Below, piece by piece: positions 26,231 through 34,900 of a stretch of DNA of 64,000 nucleotides (positions are counted from its first letter, which is position 1; each line of letters begins with the position of its first letter). The stretch is taken from assembly GCA_900766245.1 (NCBI GenBank), contig CAAFUR010000027.1, positions 49,681 through 113,680 on the forward strand, read 5' to 3'. A program made the position numbers and the translations under genes. This DNA is from Veillonellaceae bacterium. GTDB lineage: Bacteria > Bacillota > Negativicutes > Veillonellales > Veillonellaceae. The notes below the pieces were generated by a model. It had not been told where the DNA came from. It worked only from the letters and a program-made list of their open reading frames with translations, and ran no database searches.

Positions 26231-26673
26231 AAGTAATTTTATTAGAAGATGTTAAAAAAGTTGGTAAACGTGGTGAAATCGTAGAAGTGTCTGAAGCTTA
26301 CGGCCGTAATGTATTGATTAAAAAAGGCGTAGGTCTTGAGGGTACACCACAAAACTTAAACAATGCAAAACAAAAATTAGGTGCTCAAGCCCATAAGAAA
26401 CAAGTGGACTCTGATGAAGCTACTGTATTGGCTAGCCAATTGTCGAAAGTATCTGTTACAATCCCAGTAAAAATGGGTGATGGTGGCCGTGTATTCGGTT
26501 CTGTAACAGGTAAAGATATTTCTGATGCATTGCAAGCGCAAGTAAAAGTTGATGTGGATAAAAAGAAAATTGACTTAAAAGAGCCAATCAAAACATTGGG
26601 TACTCATGAAGTGTTAGTTCGAGTGCATCCAGAAATTACAGCTAAGATTACTGTAGAAGTAGTTGCAGGTTAA
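26227..26673 (+). CDS. rplI: 50S ribosomal protein bL9
   Basis: 148 residues, the normal length. The N-terminus (MKVILLEDVKKVGKRGEIVEVSEAYGRNVLI) is the rRNA-binding domain. A long connecting helix follows, and the C-terminal domain contains GRVFGSVTGKDISDAL. It overlaps gdpP by 4 bases and is followed by a strong terminator. Confidence 0.98.
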   Translation: MKVILLEDVKKVGKRGEIVEVSEAYGRNVLIKKGVGLEGTPQNLNNAKQKLGAQAHKKQVDSDEATVLASQLSKVSVTIPVKMGDGGRVFGSVTGKDISDALQAQVKVDVDKKKIDLKEPIKTLGTHEVLVRVHPEITAKITVEVVAG

Positions 26674-26678
26674 TAGAG

Positions 26679-26702
26679 AGAGGGGCTAGGCCCCTCTTTT
26701 TT
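26679..26702 (+). terminator. rplI terminator
   Basis: AGAGGGGC/GCCCCTCT stem (26679-26686 with 26690-26697), TAG loop, six T. Confidence 0.93.
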
Positions 26703-26739
26703 GGTATAGGTATGTGTAATTGTGAATCGGGAGAATAGT

Positions 26740-28092
26740 ATGTCAGGAAGGATACCACCGCACAGTATAGAGGCAGAACGAGCCGTACTAGGAGCGATTT
26801 TACTAAATAAAGATGCCTTTGATGCAGTCAGCTCTATTGTAAAAGCAGAAGATTTTTACAGTGATAATCATCGTGTCATTTATGAAGCGCTCGTAAGCAT
26901 TGTAGGGAAAAATCAACGTGCAGACTATGTGTTATTATCTGAAGAGTTGAAAAAATCTCAGAAATTAGAGGCTGTAGGGGGAATTCTGTACCTTACAAAC
27001 TTGACTACAGATATTGTAGATGCTTATAACGTAGAAGACCATGCAAAAATTGTAAGAGATAAAGCCCATTTGCGCAAATTAATCCATGTGGCTAATGCAG
27101 TGGAATCTATGGCCTATCGTGAAGAAGAAGAGACAGAAGATATTGTCAATCGAGCAGAACAAATGGTTCTCGATGTGAGTGGTACCACCAAAGGAGAGTC
27201 TTCTTTTAGTGCTATGCGAGATGTAGTCTATGAAACCATTGATCGCATTAATGAACTACAACGGCATAAAGGGATATTGACGGGCGTATCAACAGGGTTT
27301 AAGGATTTAGATAACTTGACTAGTGGCTTGCAAAAATCGGATTTAATTTTAGTGGCTGCTCGTCCTTCTATGGGTAAAACAGCATTTACATTGAACATTG
27401 CTCAAAATGTAGCGATGAAATCAAAGAAAAATGTAGCCTTTTTCTCCCTAGAAATGTCGAAGACACAACTTGTTGCCCGTGTGTTGGCAGCGGTAGCTGG
27501 CATTAACTCTGGTCGTATTCGGAATGGACAGCTTAGCCAAGAAGATTGGGGAAAAGCCATTAATGCTTTGAATGATTTAGCAGAGGCACCATTGTACATT
27601 GACGATACTTCAGGGTTAACTCCACAGTTAATGAAGAAAAAGTTGCGCCGTTTAATTCAAGAACATGGTGAACTAGGCTTGGTAGTAGTAGACTATATTC
27701 AGCTTATGGAAAATGGCGGTAAAAAAATGGCGGACAATCGCCAACAAGAAGTATCTGCCATCTCTCGACAATTGAAAATCATGGCACGGGAGTTTAATGT
27801 ACCATTGATTGCGCTGTCTCAGTTGAGTCGTGGTGTGGAAAGCCGGGCAGACAAAACGCCAATGCTAAGCGATTTGCGTGAATCTGGCTCTCTAGAACAA
27901 GATGCGGATATTGTAGCATTCTTGAATCGTGAGAACTATCAAGATACAGAAGATACTAGTGATGGTGTAGAAACGCAGGTTATTATCCGTAAGCACCGTA
28001 ATGGGGAATTAGGAATTGTAAAATTATGGTTTGAAGGGGCATATACACGATTTAGAGATTTAGCCTATCGTGAAGATGATCCTGGTATGTAA
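26740..28092 (+). CDS. dnaB: Replicative DNA helicase DnaB
   Basis: A ring helicase of the replisome (about 450 residues). The N-terminal domain starts PPHSIEAERAVLGAILLNKDAF. The RecA-like domain has Walker A ARPSMGKTAFTLNIA, FSLEMSKTQLVARVLA, Walker B VVVDYIQLM, and SQLSRGVESRADKTPMLSDLRESGSLEQDADIV. The ATG at 26740 (GGGAG upstream) gives the usual N-terminus; a GTG six codons earlier lacks a site. No intein was seen. It follows rplI as in many Firmicutes. Confidence 0.96.
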   Translation: MSGRIPPHSIEAERAVLGAILLNKDAFDAVSSIVKAEDFYSDNHRVIYEALVSIVGKNQRADYVLLSEELKKSQKLEAVGGILYLTNLTTDIVDAYNVEDHAKIVRDKAHLRKLIHVANAVESMAYREEEETEDIVNRAEQMVLDVSGTTKGESSFSAMRDVVYETIDRINELQRHKGILTGVSTGFKDLDNLTSGLQKSDLILVAARPSMGKTAFTLNIAQNVAMKSKKNVAFFSLEMSKTQLVARVLAAVAGINSGRIRNGQLSQEDWGKAINALNDLAEAPLYIDDTSGLTPQLMKKKLRRLIQEHGELGLVVVDYIQLMENGGKKMADNRQQEVSAISRQLKIMAREFNVPLIALSQLSRGVESRADKTPMLSDLRESGSLEQDADIVAFLNRENYQDTEDTSDGVETQVIIRKHRNGELGIVKLWFEGAYTRFRDLAYREDDPGM

Positions 28093-28108
28093 TAAGAGGA
28101 GAGAGACT

Positions 28109-29293
28109 ATGAGAAACACTTGGAAACACATACTTTGTGTAGGCGCATTGACTATGGGTATCGTATCAGTAGGAACACCTGAGGTTCATGCCAGTGGTAT
28201 TTGGGAGGCTCTTGGTAAAAGCGTGTTAGGAGGCATTTCTGTGCATCAACATTTGAGTGACCTAGATAATACTGAGCAAGGTCAACAAGAGATGCTAGAA
28301 AAAACAAAAGATCGTACGGGCGTGTATGATAATTATGCTTACCAAATGCGAGCGAAGCGCATTGTAGATGAACTTTCAAAATCACCACATGTAAAGCGCA
28401 GTTATGTAGTCTATGTAAATCCGGATGAAGATTTCAATGCATTTATGACCTTTGGACGTGTTATGTCTATTAATAAAGGGACTATGGATTTACTAGATGA
28501 TGATGCGCTGGCTTATGTTATTGGTCATGAATTGAGCCATGGAGAGCACAAAGATTTAGTGAATGGAGCTAAGAAAAGTAGTATTTTAACCACTGTGATT
28601 GGAGCAGCTACCTTCAATTCTGGAGATTTAGGGCAAATTGCGGCGGGACTTACTGGCAAATACTTAGATAGTCAAGTATTCACCATGTCGCAAGAGAAGA
28701 ATGCAGATGAATTAGGCTTTAGCATTTTGGCGGATTCCTCATATAACGTAGGTGGGGCAGCTCTTGCCATGGAAGTTATAAAAAATAAATATGGTGATAC
28801 CTATCGTGAGGGATTTGGTAAAATTTTGAATCCTAATGATCATCCGAAAACATCACAGCGGGTATTGGACAATTTGCAACGCTTATATGTATATTCAGGA
28901 AATCATGTGAAAGTAGAACAACAAACAGTATTCATCAATGGTAAACCTGTCTATGAAGGAACGGCAAAAGGAAATTATACGGCTCCAATGCGCGCTTATT
29001 TGGTGGCAGGTAAACTAGCTAGACTGTATCATGATAATGCTATTGGTGGTGCCCGTGTAGATGGTTCTACCGTGGCGATTGGTATAACTAATATCGTGAC
29101 TATGCCAACATACGATGCTGCATTTCAGATTGCGAAACAAATGAATGCAGCCATCAGTGATGAGTCAGGTGTTGTAGCAGATAAAAAAGTAAATAAAAAA
29201 GATAAGAAGGATAAAAAAGACAAAAAAGACAAAAAAGATAAAAAAGATAAAAAAGATAAAAAAGAGAAGCAAGAGAAACAAGATAATAAATAA
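28109..29293 (+). CDS. Exported M48-family metalloprotease with Lys/Asp repeat tail
   Basis: About 394 residues. It has a signal peptide (residues 1-29, cut near VHAS). The zinc motif HELSHGEH sits near residue 145 (HExxH), and the likely third ligand Glu is in QEKNADELGF near residue 200. It should degrade misfolded envelope proteins, like BepA/LoiP. The last 40 residues are an unusual run of Lys-Asp-Lys units encoded by a 9-bp tandem repeat (29201-29290). It lies 16 bp after dnaB. The ATG at 28109 is preferred because it starts the signal peptide and has GAGGAGAG upstream. Confidence 0.9.
   Translation: MRNTWKHILCVGALTMGIVSVGTPEVHASGIWEALGKSVLGGISVHQHLSDLDNTEQGQQEMLEKTKDRTGVYDNYAYQMRAKRIVDELSKSPHVKRSYVVYVNPDEDFNAFMTFGRVMSINKGTMDLLDDDALAYVIGHELSHGEHKDLVNGAKKSSILTTVIGAATFNSGDLGQIAAGLTGKYLDSQVFTMSQEKNADELGFSILADSSYNVGGAALAMEVIKNKYGDTYREGFGKILNPNDHPKTSQRVLDNLQRLYVYSGNHVKVEQQTVFINGKPVYEGTAKGNYTAPMRAYLVAGKLARLYHDNAIGGARVDGSTVAIGITNIVTMPTYDAAFQIAKQMNAAISDESGVVADKKVNKKDKKDKKDKKDKKDKKDKKDKKEKQEKQDNK
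29201..29290 (+). repeat. 9-bp tandem repeat encoding a Lys/Asp tail
   Basis: Ten in-frame 9-bp units of the type GAYAAAAAA. Three consecutive copies are identical (29237-29263), and degenerate units lie at both ends. Copy number changes would alter tail length without a frameshift. Confidence 0.9.
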
Positions 29294-29711
29294 TAAATAA
29301 TAAAAATAAGGATACATACAACTAATCGTTATAGTAAACTATACATCATCTCCATGTTATCGATGGATATCGATAGAGAAGAACGATAAATATAGATTTT
29401 CTTTCATGGAATTCGATATGCAAGTATAGGAAAATGAAGTTATGATGAAGAGAAAAGATGAGGTATAACTAAAAGTAATGATTGGTTTACCCACTGAAAT
29501 AGCTACTTTTTAAGAAAAATATTAATAAAAACAATTAATTTATCTCTTAACTATGCATATATGATAAGGGTAAAATGCTGATAAATAGGGGATTTCTATT
29601 CCATGTGGTGTACATGTGTGCTATAATTTACGTATCAAGAGTCGTGACCACCTATAGAGGAGTACAGGCGATGTCACACATATTTTTTAGTTAGGGAAAG
29701 AGGTTTTAACG
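29294..29711. other. 418-bp spacer before the Ldh2-family gene
   Basis: A+T-rich, with no reading frame I would support. A promoter with extended -10 TGC-TATAAT lies at 29619-29627 and would give an 85-nt leader for the dehydrogenase gene. No terminator for the protease gene is clear. Confidence 0.6.
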
Positions 29712-30833
29712 ATGGGAAATTTTGTTTACATCCAAGAAGAAAAACTTAACGCATTCTGTCAAGATGCATTTGAAGGATTTGGCTTCAGCCCTGAAGAAGC
29801 TAGCATCATTAAAGACGTATTGATGATGTCCGACATGTACGGTATCCAATCCCATGGTATGCAACGTGTAGTTCGTTACCACAAAGGTATTGAAAAAGGT
29901 CTTATCGACATTAAAGCAAAACCAGAAGTGGTATTCGAAACTCCAGTATCCGCAGTTGTTGAAGGTCATGACGCAATGGGTCAATTAGTTGGCCATTTCG
30001 CTATGGAATTAGCAATTAAAAAAGCTAAAGAATCCGGTATCGGTATCGTATCTGCTCGTAACTCTAACCACTATGGTATCGCTGGTTACTATGCTGATCT
30101 TGCTTTAAAAGAAGGCTTAATCGGTTTCTCTTGCACTAACTCTGAAGCAATCATGGTTCCTACATTTGCTCGTAAAGCAATGCTTGGTTCCAACCCAATT
30201 GCGTTCGCAATGCCTGCTGAACCATACAATTTCTTCTTCGACGCTTCTACAACAGTAGTAACTCGTGGTAAATTAGAAATGTACAACAAATTAGGTAAAG
30301 AATTACCTAACGGTTGGGCATTAAATAAAGACGGTAAAGCATCTCAAAATGCTAGTGAAGTATTAGGTAATATCTCTGACCACGTTGGTGGCGGTATCAT
30401 GCCTTTAGGTGGCAACACTGAACAATTAGGTTCCCACAAAGGTTATGGTTACGGTATGCTTTGCGAAATCTTCGCATCCATCTTCTCTCAAGGTGGTACA
30501 TCCAATAAATGTATGACTGGTGGCCGTTCCAACATTTGTCATGGTTTCATGGCTATTAACCCAGCTATCTTCGGTAACCCAGAAGATGTTAAAAAACACT
30601 TCTCCACATTCTTACAAGAACTTCGTGAAGCTCCTAAAGCTGAAGGTGCTGAACGCATCTACACTCATGGTGAAAAAGAAGCAGAAGCTATCGAAGTTTG
30701 CCGTAAAGAAGGTATTCCAGTTATCGACAAAACTGTGGCAGAATTGTTCGACGTATGTAACTTGTTGAAATTGGACCCTAAAAAATACTTCGGCGACTAT
30801 GAACCACCTAAAGCAGTTGCATCCAACTACTAA
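29712..30833 (+). CDS. Ldh2/MDH2-family malate/lactate dehydrogenase
   Basis: A 373-residue NAD-dependent 2-hydroxyacid oxidoreductase of the type-2 malate/L-lactate family. Features: DMYGIQSHGMQRVVRYHKGI near residue 40 (catalytic His), NSNHYGIAGYYA near residue 118, and TNSEAIMVPTFARKAMLGSNPIAFAMP with FDASTTVVTRGKLEMY. Codon use is strongly biased to a few codons, so expression should be high. The neighbour downstream is a lactate permease. In Veillonella lactate metabolism a lactate-malate (oxaloacetate) transhydrogenase with bound NAD was described; this protein is a plausible candidate, though plain malate dehydrogenase activity is equally possible. Confidence 0.9.
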   Translation: MGNFVYIQEEKLNAFCQDAFEGFGFSPEEASIIKDVLMMSDMYGIQSHGMQRVVRYHKGIEKGLIDIKAKPEVVFETPVSAVVEGHDAMGQLVGHFAMELAIKKAKESGIGIVSARNSNHYGIAGYYADLALKEGLIGFSCTNSEAIMVPTFARKAMLGSNPIAFAMPAEPYNFFFDASTTVVTRGKLEMYNKLGKELPNGWALNKDGKASQNASEVLGNISDHVGGGIMPLGGNTEQLGSHKGYGYGMLCEIFASIFSQGGTSNKCMTGGRSNICHGFMAINPAIFGNPEDVKKHFSTFLQELREAPKAEGAERIYTHGEKEAEAIEVCRKEGIPVIDKTVAELFDVCNLLKLDPKKYFGDYEPPKAVASNY

Positions 30834-30947
30834 TTAGTAGGTTAGTAGCTGACAATTACAAATCTTTATCGATGCAGAATCAGTAGTTTTGTATCCCTAA
30901 GGAATACTTCTTAGAGGCTGGTAACAGTCAATAATCTTGGAACATAT

Positions 30948-30985
30948 GAGAGAGGGAATCTGTGGATTTCCTCTCTCTTTGTTTA
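30948..30985 (+). terminator. Terminator after the Ldh2-family gene
   Basis: A 13-bp stem GAGAGAGGGAATC/GATTTCCTCTCTC (30948-30960 with 30965-30977) and a T-rich tail. Confidence 0.9.
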
Positions 30986-30990
30986 TATTA

Positions 30991-31023
30991 CACTGTATGT
31001 ATGCTAGAATTTGAATTACAGTG
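30991..31023 (+). promoter_or_regulatory. lctP promoter with flanking inverted repeat
   Basis: Extended -10 TGC-TAGAAT (31002-31010). CACTGTA (30991-30997) and TACAGTG (31017-31023) form an inverted repeat that straddles the -10, a plausible operator for a lactate-responsive repressor. Confidence 0.55.
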
Positions 31024-31051
31024 ATTCATACTATAGAAAGGGATTGTTAAT

Positions 31052-32683
31052 ATGGATATATTTTTAGCAGTCTTGCCGATCCTATGGCTTATCGTAGCGT
31101 TGGCAATTTTAAAAATGCCAGCATGGAAAGCATGTTTGGCAGCAGCAATTGGTACATATATTTTAGCGGTTTTCTATTATGGAGAAAATGCTTATATCAT
31201 GTATACAGGGGCTATGGAAGGTGTGGCTCTTGCAGTTTGGCCAATTCTTTTGGTTATTACAGCAGCCATCTTCACATACCAATTAGTAGTTCATACAAAA
31301 GCTATGGATACAATTAAAATTATGTTGTCTTCCGTAACTAGCGATATGCGTATTTTAGCATTATTGTTAGCATGGGGCTTTGGTAACTTTATGGAAGGTA
31401 TGGCAGGTTTCGGTACAGCCGTTGCAATTCCAGCAGCGATGATGGTAGCGGTAGGCTTTGATCCATTGAAATCTATCTTGGCTTGCTTAGTAGCGAACTC
31501 TGTGCCTACTACCTTTGGTTCTATTGCGATTCCAACAACTACATTGGCATCTTTAACTGGTTTACAACCAGCTGAATTAGGTACATTCATTGCAGCGCAA
31601 TTATTCATTTTAAATGTAGTGACTCCACTCTTTATTGTTGGTATTATTGCTGGTGGCGTGAAAGCAATTAAAGGTGTATTTGTACAAACTTTAATAGCTG
31701 GTTTAGCATTAGCTGTTCCTGAGTTATTAATTAATATGTATGCAGGTGGTCCAGAACTTGCTGTTATGGGCTCCTCTATTGTTATCATGGCTGTTATTAT
31801 AGCTATTGCAAAAATTATGCCTGTAAACGACCCAGAATATAAAGTCGATATGGGAGCAAAAAAAGTATCTGCTAAAGAAGGCTTGATTGCAGCATCTCCA
31901 TTCATCTTGATCTTTATCTTGTTGATTGGTACATCTAAATTGGTGCCAGCTGTGTATAATGCATTGATGGTGTTTAAAACATCTGTACCTATCCATGCAG
32001 GTGTGAATGCAAAACCTTACACATTCGTTTGGATTGCAACACCTGGTATCATGATTTTCATCTCCGCTTTGATTGGTGGTTTCATCCAAAAAGCTGGTCT
32101 TGGAACTCAAAAATATGTATTAACAAATACATTTAAAACATTAAAATTAACATATGTAACAATTATTTCTGTAGTAGTAACTGCTAAATTGATGACATAC
32201 TCTGGTATGACTGGTATGATTGCAAATGCATTAGTAGCGGCAACAGGATCTATGTACCCTGCATTTGCGCCTGTAATTGGTGCGTTAGGTGCGTTCTTGA
32301 CTGGCTCTGGTACAAATGCAAACGTATTGTTTGGACCATTGCAAACAGCAGCAGCTCATCAATTGACTCCTGGTCATGATACATTAGCATTGTGGTTGGC
32401 AGCAACTAACTCTGGCTCCGCTGGTGTTGGTAAAATGTTCTCCCCACAAAGTATTGCCATTGCGATTGGTGCTGTAGGTCCTGCTTTGAATGCATACATC
32501 GAAGAGCATAAAATCGATGTACAAAAAGCTGACCAATTACGTCACTCTATTGATGCAAGTTCCATCATGGTTCATGTATCTAAATACTTCTTGTTATATC
32601 TAATCGTTTTTGGTATTTTAACTTATTTTGGACAAGAATTCTTCCCTCAATTAGAAAATCTTTTAACATTAATTAAACATTAA
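31052..32683 (+). CDS. lctP: L-lactate permease
   Basis: A 543-residue polytopic LctP-family lactate/glycolate:proton symporter. It has about 12-14 helices and the family stretch GFGNFMEGMAGFGTAVAIPAAMM near residue 110, with ANSVPTTFGSIAIPTTTL and later GALGAFLTGSGTNANVLFGPLQ and SGSAGVGKMFSPQSIAIA. Lactate is the main growth substrate of Veillonella, so this is likely a central importer. It has its own promoter and a strong terminator, and lies next to the lactate/malate dehydrogenase gene. Confidence 0.96.
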   Translation: MDIFLAVLPILWLIVALAILKMPAWKACLAAAIGTYILAVFYYGENAYIMYTGAMEGVALAVWPILLVITAAIFTYQLVVHTKAMDTIKIMLSSVTSDMRILALLLAWGFGNFMEGMAGFGTAVAIPAAMMVAVGFDPLKSILACLVANSVPTTFGSIAIPTTTLASLTGLQPAELGTFIAAQLFILNVVTPLFIVGIIAGGVKAIKGVFVQTLIAGLALAVPELLINMYAGGPELAVMGSSIVIMAVIIAIAKIMPVNDPEYKVDMGAKKVSAKEGLIAASPFILIFILLIGTSKLVPAVYNALMVFKTSVPIHAGVNAKPYTFVWIATPGIMIFISALIGGFIQKAGLGTQKYVLTNTFKTLKLTYVTIISVVVTAKLMTYSGMTGMIANALVAATGSMYPAFAPVIGALGAFLTGSGTNANVLFGPLQTAAAHQLTPGHDTLALWLAATNSGSAGVGKMFSPQSIAIAIGAVGPALNAYIEEHKIDVQKADQLRHSIDASSIMVHVSKYFLLYLIVFGILTYFGQEFFPQLENLLTLIKH

Positions 32684-32710
32684 CGATTAAACTAGCATAC
32701 TTAAACAGAC

Positions 32711-32745
32711 AAAGAGACAACATTTCGGTGTTGTCTCTTTTTGTT
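32711..32745 (+). terminator. lctP terminator
   Basis: A 12-bp stem AAAGAGACAACA/TGTTGTCTCTTT (32711-32722 with 32729-32740) with a T-rich tail. Confidence 0.93.
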
Positions 32746-32845
32746 ATTGTTAATGCAGTTTCTTATATGTAATATATTTTGTAGGATGAGGCTTAATTAC
32801 TCAATGCGATGTATGTGATTGAATCCATCTAATAAGGGTTAAAAC

Positions 32846-32926
32846 TTCATGGAACATTCATTGTAACTTCATGGTTGATTCATATTTTTTTCATCATTCT
32901 TTCATAGATAAGGAGTAAGATATAAG
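32846..32926 (+). promoter_or_regulatory. Six phased TTCAT sites and promoter upstream of the PepSY gene
   Basis: TTCAT starts at 32846, 32857, 32868, 32879, 32890 and 32901, an exact 11-bp period. A -10-like TATAAG follows at 32921-32926. The last repeat replaces the -35. This is the architecture bound by OmpR/PhoB-type response regulators on the same DNA face. Confidence 0.8.
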
Positions 32927-32999
32927 CAAGTTAGAAATAACGAATATTCCTTAATTAAATAACAAGACACGATGCATATAGCACGTGAAGGAGGAAACT

Positions 33000-33671
33000 A
33001 TGAAAAAAATGTTTCGTTTAGGAGCTGCTGTAATGGCTCTAGGTGTAGGTCTTATGATGACAAGTGGCGTAGCTAATGCTGCGAATACAAGTATGATGAA
33101 AAATATGCCAGCAGATCAAATGGCAAAAATTAATTCTTGGAATGGTGTAGGCAGCGTGGTTCCTAGCGTATTGCCATTAAGTGATGTAGATTATAAAGGG
33201 GTTGTTACAACTTTTAAATCCTTATATCCAGATGCACAAATTGTAGGTATTTCTTATGATGGAAAACATAATCCAACTTATGAAGTAGATGGCATTGCAG
33301 ATGGCTTAAAAATTGAAATGCACATCCGTGAAAATGGAGACATTTTGAATACAGAAGTAAAACCAATGAAACCTGGTAAACATGCGAAACAACAAGGTTC
33401 CATGATGTATGGTCAAGCTATGAAAGGCAGTCATAGTATGTCTAAAGCATTTGACGTTAATGACATTATCATGCCAGAAGTAGCAGAAACAAAAGCTCAA
33501 GAAAAAGTGGGCGGTTCCTATGAAGCTATGGATTGGTCTGTAGAAAAAGAACATGGTCGTTTGATGTATGAATTAGATATGATCGATGGCAGTGGTAAAG
33601 AAGCTGAAGTCAAAGTAGATGCAATGACTGGTGAAATTATTAATGTAAAAATGAAAACTAGCAAATACTAA
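33000..33671 (+). CDS. Exported PepSY-domain protein
   Basis: About 223 residues with a clear signal peptide (KKMFRLGAAVMALGVGLMM, cut after VANA). Two PepSY-like units follow: one around residues 70-115 (YPDAQIVGISYDG..TYEVDGIADGLKIEMHI) and one at the C-terminus (GRLMYELDMIDGSGKEAEVKVDAMTGEIINVKM). A Met/His-rich stretch separates them. PepSY proteins bind or inhibit exported factors. The ATG at 33000 has AAGGAGG five bases upstream. It is monocistronic, behind a phased response-regulator-like site array, so it is probably stress- or metal-induced. Confidence 0.85.
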   Translation: MKKMFRLGAAVMALGVGLMMTSGVANAANTSMMKNMPADQMAKINSWNGVGSVVPSVLPLSDVDYKGVVTTFKSLYPDAQIVGISYDGKHNPTYEVDGIADGLKIEMHIRENGDILNTEVKPMKPGKHAKQQGSMMYGQAMKGSHSMSKAFDVNDIIMPEVAETKAQEKVGGSYEAMDWSVEKEHGRLMYELDMIDGSGKEAEVKVDAMTGEIINVKMKTSKY

Positions 33672-33764
33672 TCCTAGTATTATTCTCCTTAAAACTCCCT
33701 TACTATATAAATACAAATAACACAAACATAACACAAACAATAAAAAATACCCCCCTTTTATTAA

Positions 33765-33955
33765 GACGTCACTGGCTTCGTTATGAAACCAGTGGCGTTT
33801 CTTTTACTTAGCAAAGGAAAGAGCACGCCACATTCCTCCACAAACTGATACTACGTTAGGTTTGCTCCGGAATATGGCGTGCTCTTCTAGCATTTTCTTA
33901 TTTAGATAAACAAAGGAACGCCGCTGGTATTCTACACGCAACGACGTTCCTTAGG
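33765..33955. repeat. Cluster of three inverted repeats between convergent genes
   Basis: First, GTCACTGG...CCAGTGGC (about 33768-33800) followed by TTTCTTTT, a terminator for the PepSY gene. Second, a near-perfect 18-bp inverted repeat AAGAGCACGCCA/TGGCGTGCTCTT extended by ATTCC (33819-33836 with 33869-33886). Third, AAGGAACG/CGTTCCTT (33913-33920 with 33945-33952), which ends the minus-strand operon. Confidence 0.8.
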
Positions 33956-33956
33956 G

Positions 33957-34187
33957 TTAAAACGACCGTTTGCCTAGGCTTGGGTGCTTACATGGTTTTA
34001 ATGTGTATCGGTCGATGATACGGCACGCTTCGTCTAGGGTTAGGTCTTCTTTTGTAGGCCCTTGTTCAAAGATGCATCGAGGGTCGCTGGAGCCAACTTC
34101 TCCAGCTGGTAGGTATAGGTATTCTGAGTTATAAGGGTCACCAAAGATGTACCCTGCTTGTAAGTGTTCTTTGTGGATACGGCTCAT
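33957..34187 (-). CDS. Small hypothetical protein (76 aa)
   Basis: I do not recognise this protein. It is soluble and mildly acidic, with Cys residues (CIFEQ, EACRI, PCKHP) that could bind metal, and a motif YLYLPAGEVGSSDPRCIF. It overlaps the phosphoesterase gene upstream by 4 bases (coupled start) and ends at the terminator repeats. The coupling argues it is real. Confidence 0.7.
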   Translation of the reverse strand: MSRIHKEHLQAGYIFGDPYNSEYLYLPAGEVGSSDPRCIFEQGPTKEDLTLDEACRIIDRYTLKPCKHPSLGKRSF

Positions 34188-34900
34188 GGTATCTCCTTCA
34201 TCATAAAATTAGCGGCATCAGCTGAGACTAAGTGTAATTGTGTGTGCCCCCAATGGGATGGCACTTTTTGGAATGATGCTTTGTCATGTAAATGACCGAA
34301 TACGCAGTGATCTACCTGGTACTGTTCTAATAGGTCCGTAAATCCATTGGTATGATTTTCTAAGGTTGGTGGATAGTGCAGCAAAAGTATGCGTGTTACC
34401 TGAGAGGGGGCATCACCACTTTCAGTAATCGCAGTTTCCATCGCATCTAGAGCAGCTCTGGTACGCATTAATTCTCGTTCGTAGATGTGACGGTCATCAT
34501 CTTCTTTAAAGAAAGGGTCTTGAGGATAGATATATCCTTTTGTGCCACCGAAGGCAATGCCATTGTGGTATACTCCTCTGCCTTGCAAGAAAGTGATGCG
34601 TCCTTCCATAACAGTATTCATTTTTTGCAGGCTTGTCCACCAATAATCGTGATTGCCACGAATCATAAACTTGTTGCCTGGTAAGGCAGAGATGGCATCT
34701 AGGTCGACCTGGGCATCCCTAAGGCGCATAGCCCAAGACATATCACCTACTAAAAAGACTAGGTCATCAGGCTCTACATGTTCTCGCCAGTGTGCTTGGA
34801 TACGTTCCCAGTGGTTATCCCAGTGTGGACCAAATATGGTCATAGGTTTTGTTGGTGGTTGCCCAGATAGGTGTAAATCGCCAATGGCAAAAACTTTCAT
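34184..34900 (-). CDS. Calcineurin-like metallophosphoesterase
   Basis: 238 residues with the metal-site motifs in order: GDLHL near residue 7, VGDMSW near residue 51, IRGNHDYWW near residue 80 and FGHLHDKASF near residue 205 (GHxH). The substrate is unknown. It sits between a GalT-like protein and a small unknown, sharing an end with the former (1-base overlap), so the three form an operon. Confidence 0.9.
   Translation of the reverse strand: MKVFAIGDLHLSGQPPTKPMTIFGPHWDNHWERIQAHWREHVEPDDLVFLVGDMSWAMRLRDAQVDLDAISALPGNKFMIRGNHDYWWTSLQKMNTVMEGRITFLQGRGVYHNGIAFGGTKGYIYPQDPFFKEDDDRHIYERELMRTRAALDAMETAITESGDAPSQVTRILLLHYPPTLENHTNGFTDLLEQYQVDHCVFGHLHDKASFQKVPSHWGHTQLHLVSADAANFMMKEIP

Noticed and set aside
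31291..31905. 204-codon minus-strand frame inside lctP
   Set aside because: Same reason: a shadow of a conserved membrane protein gene, without a Shine-Dalgarno or known motif.
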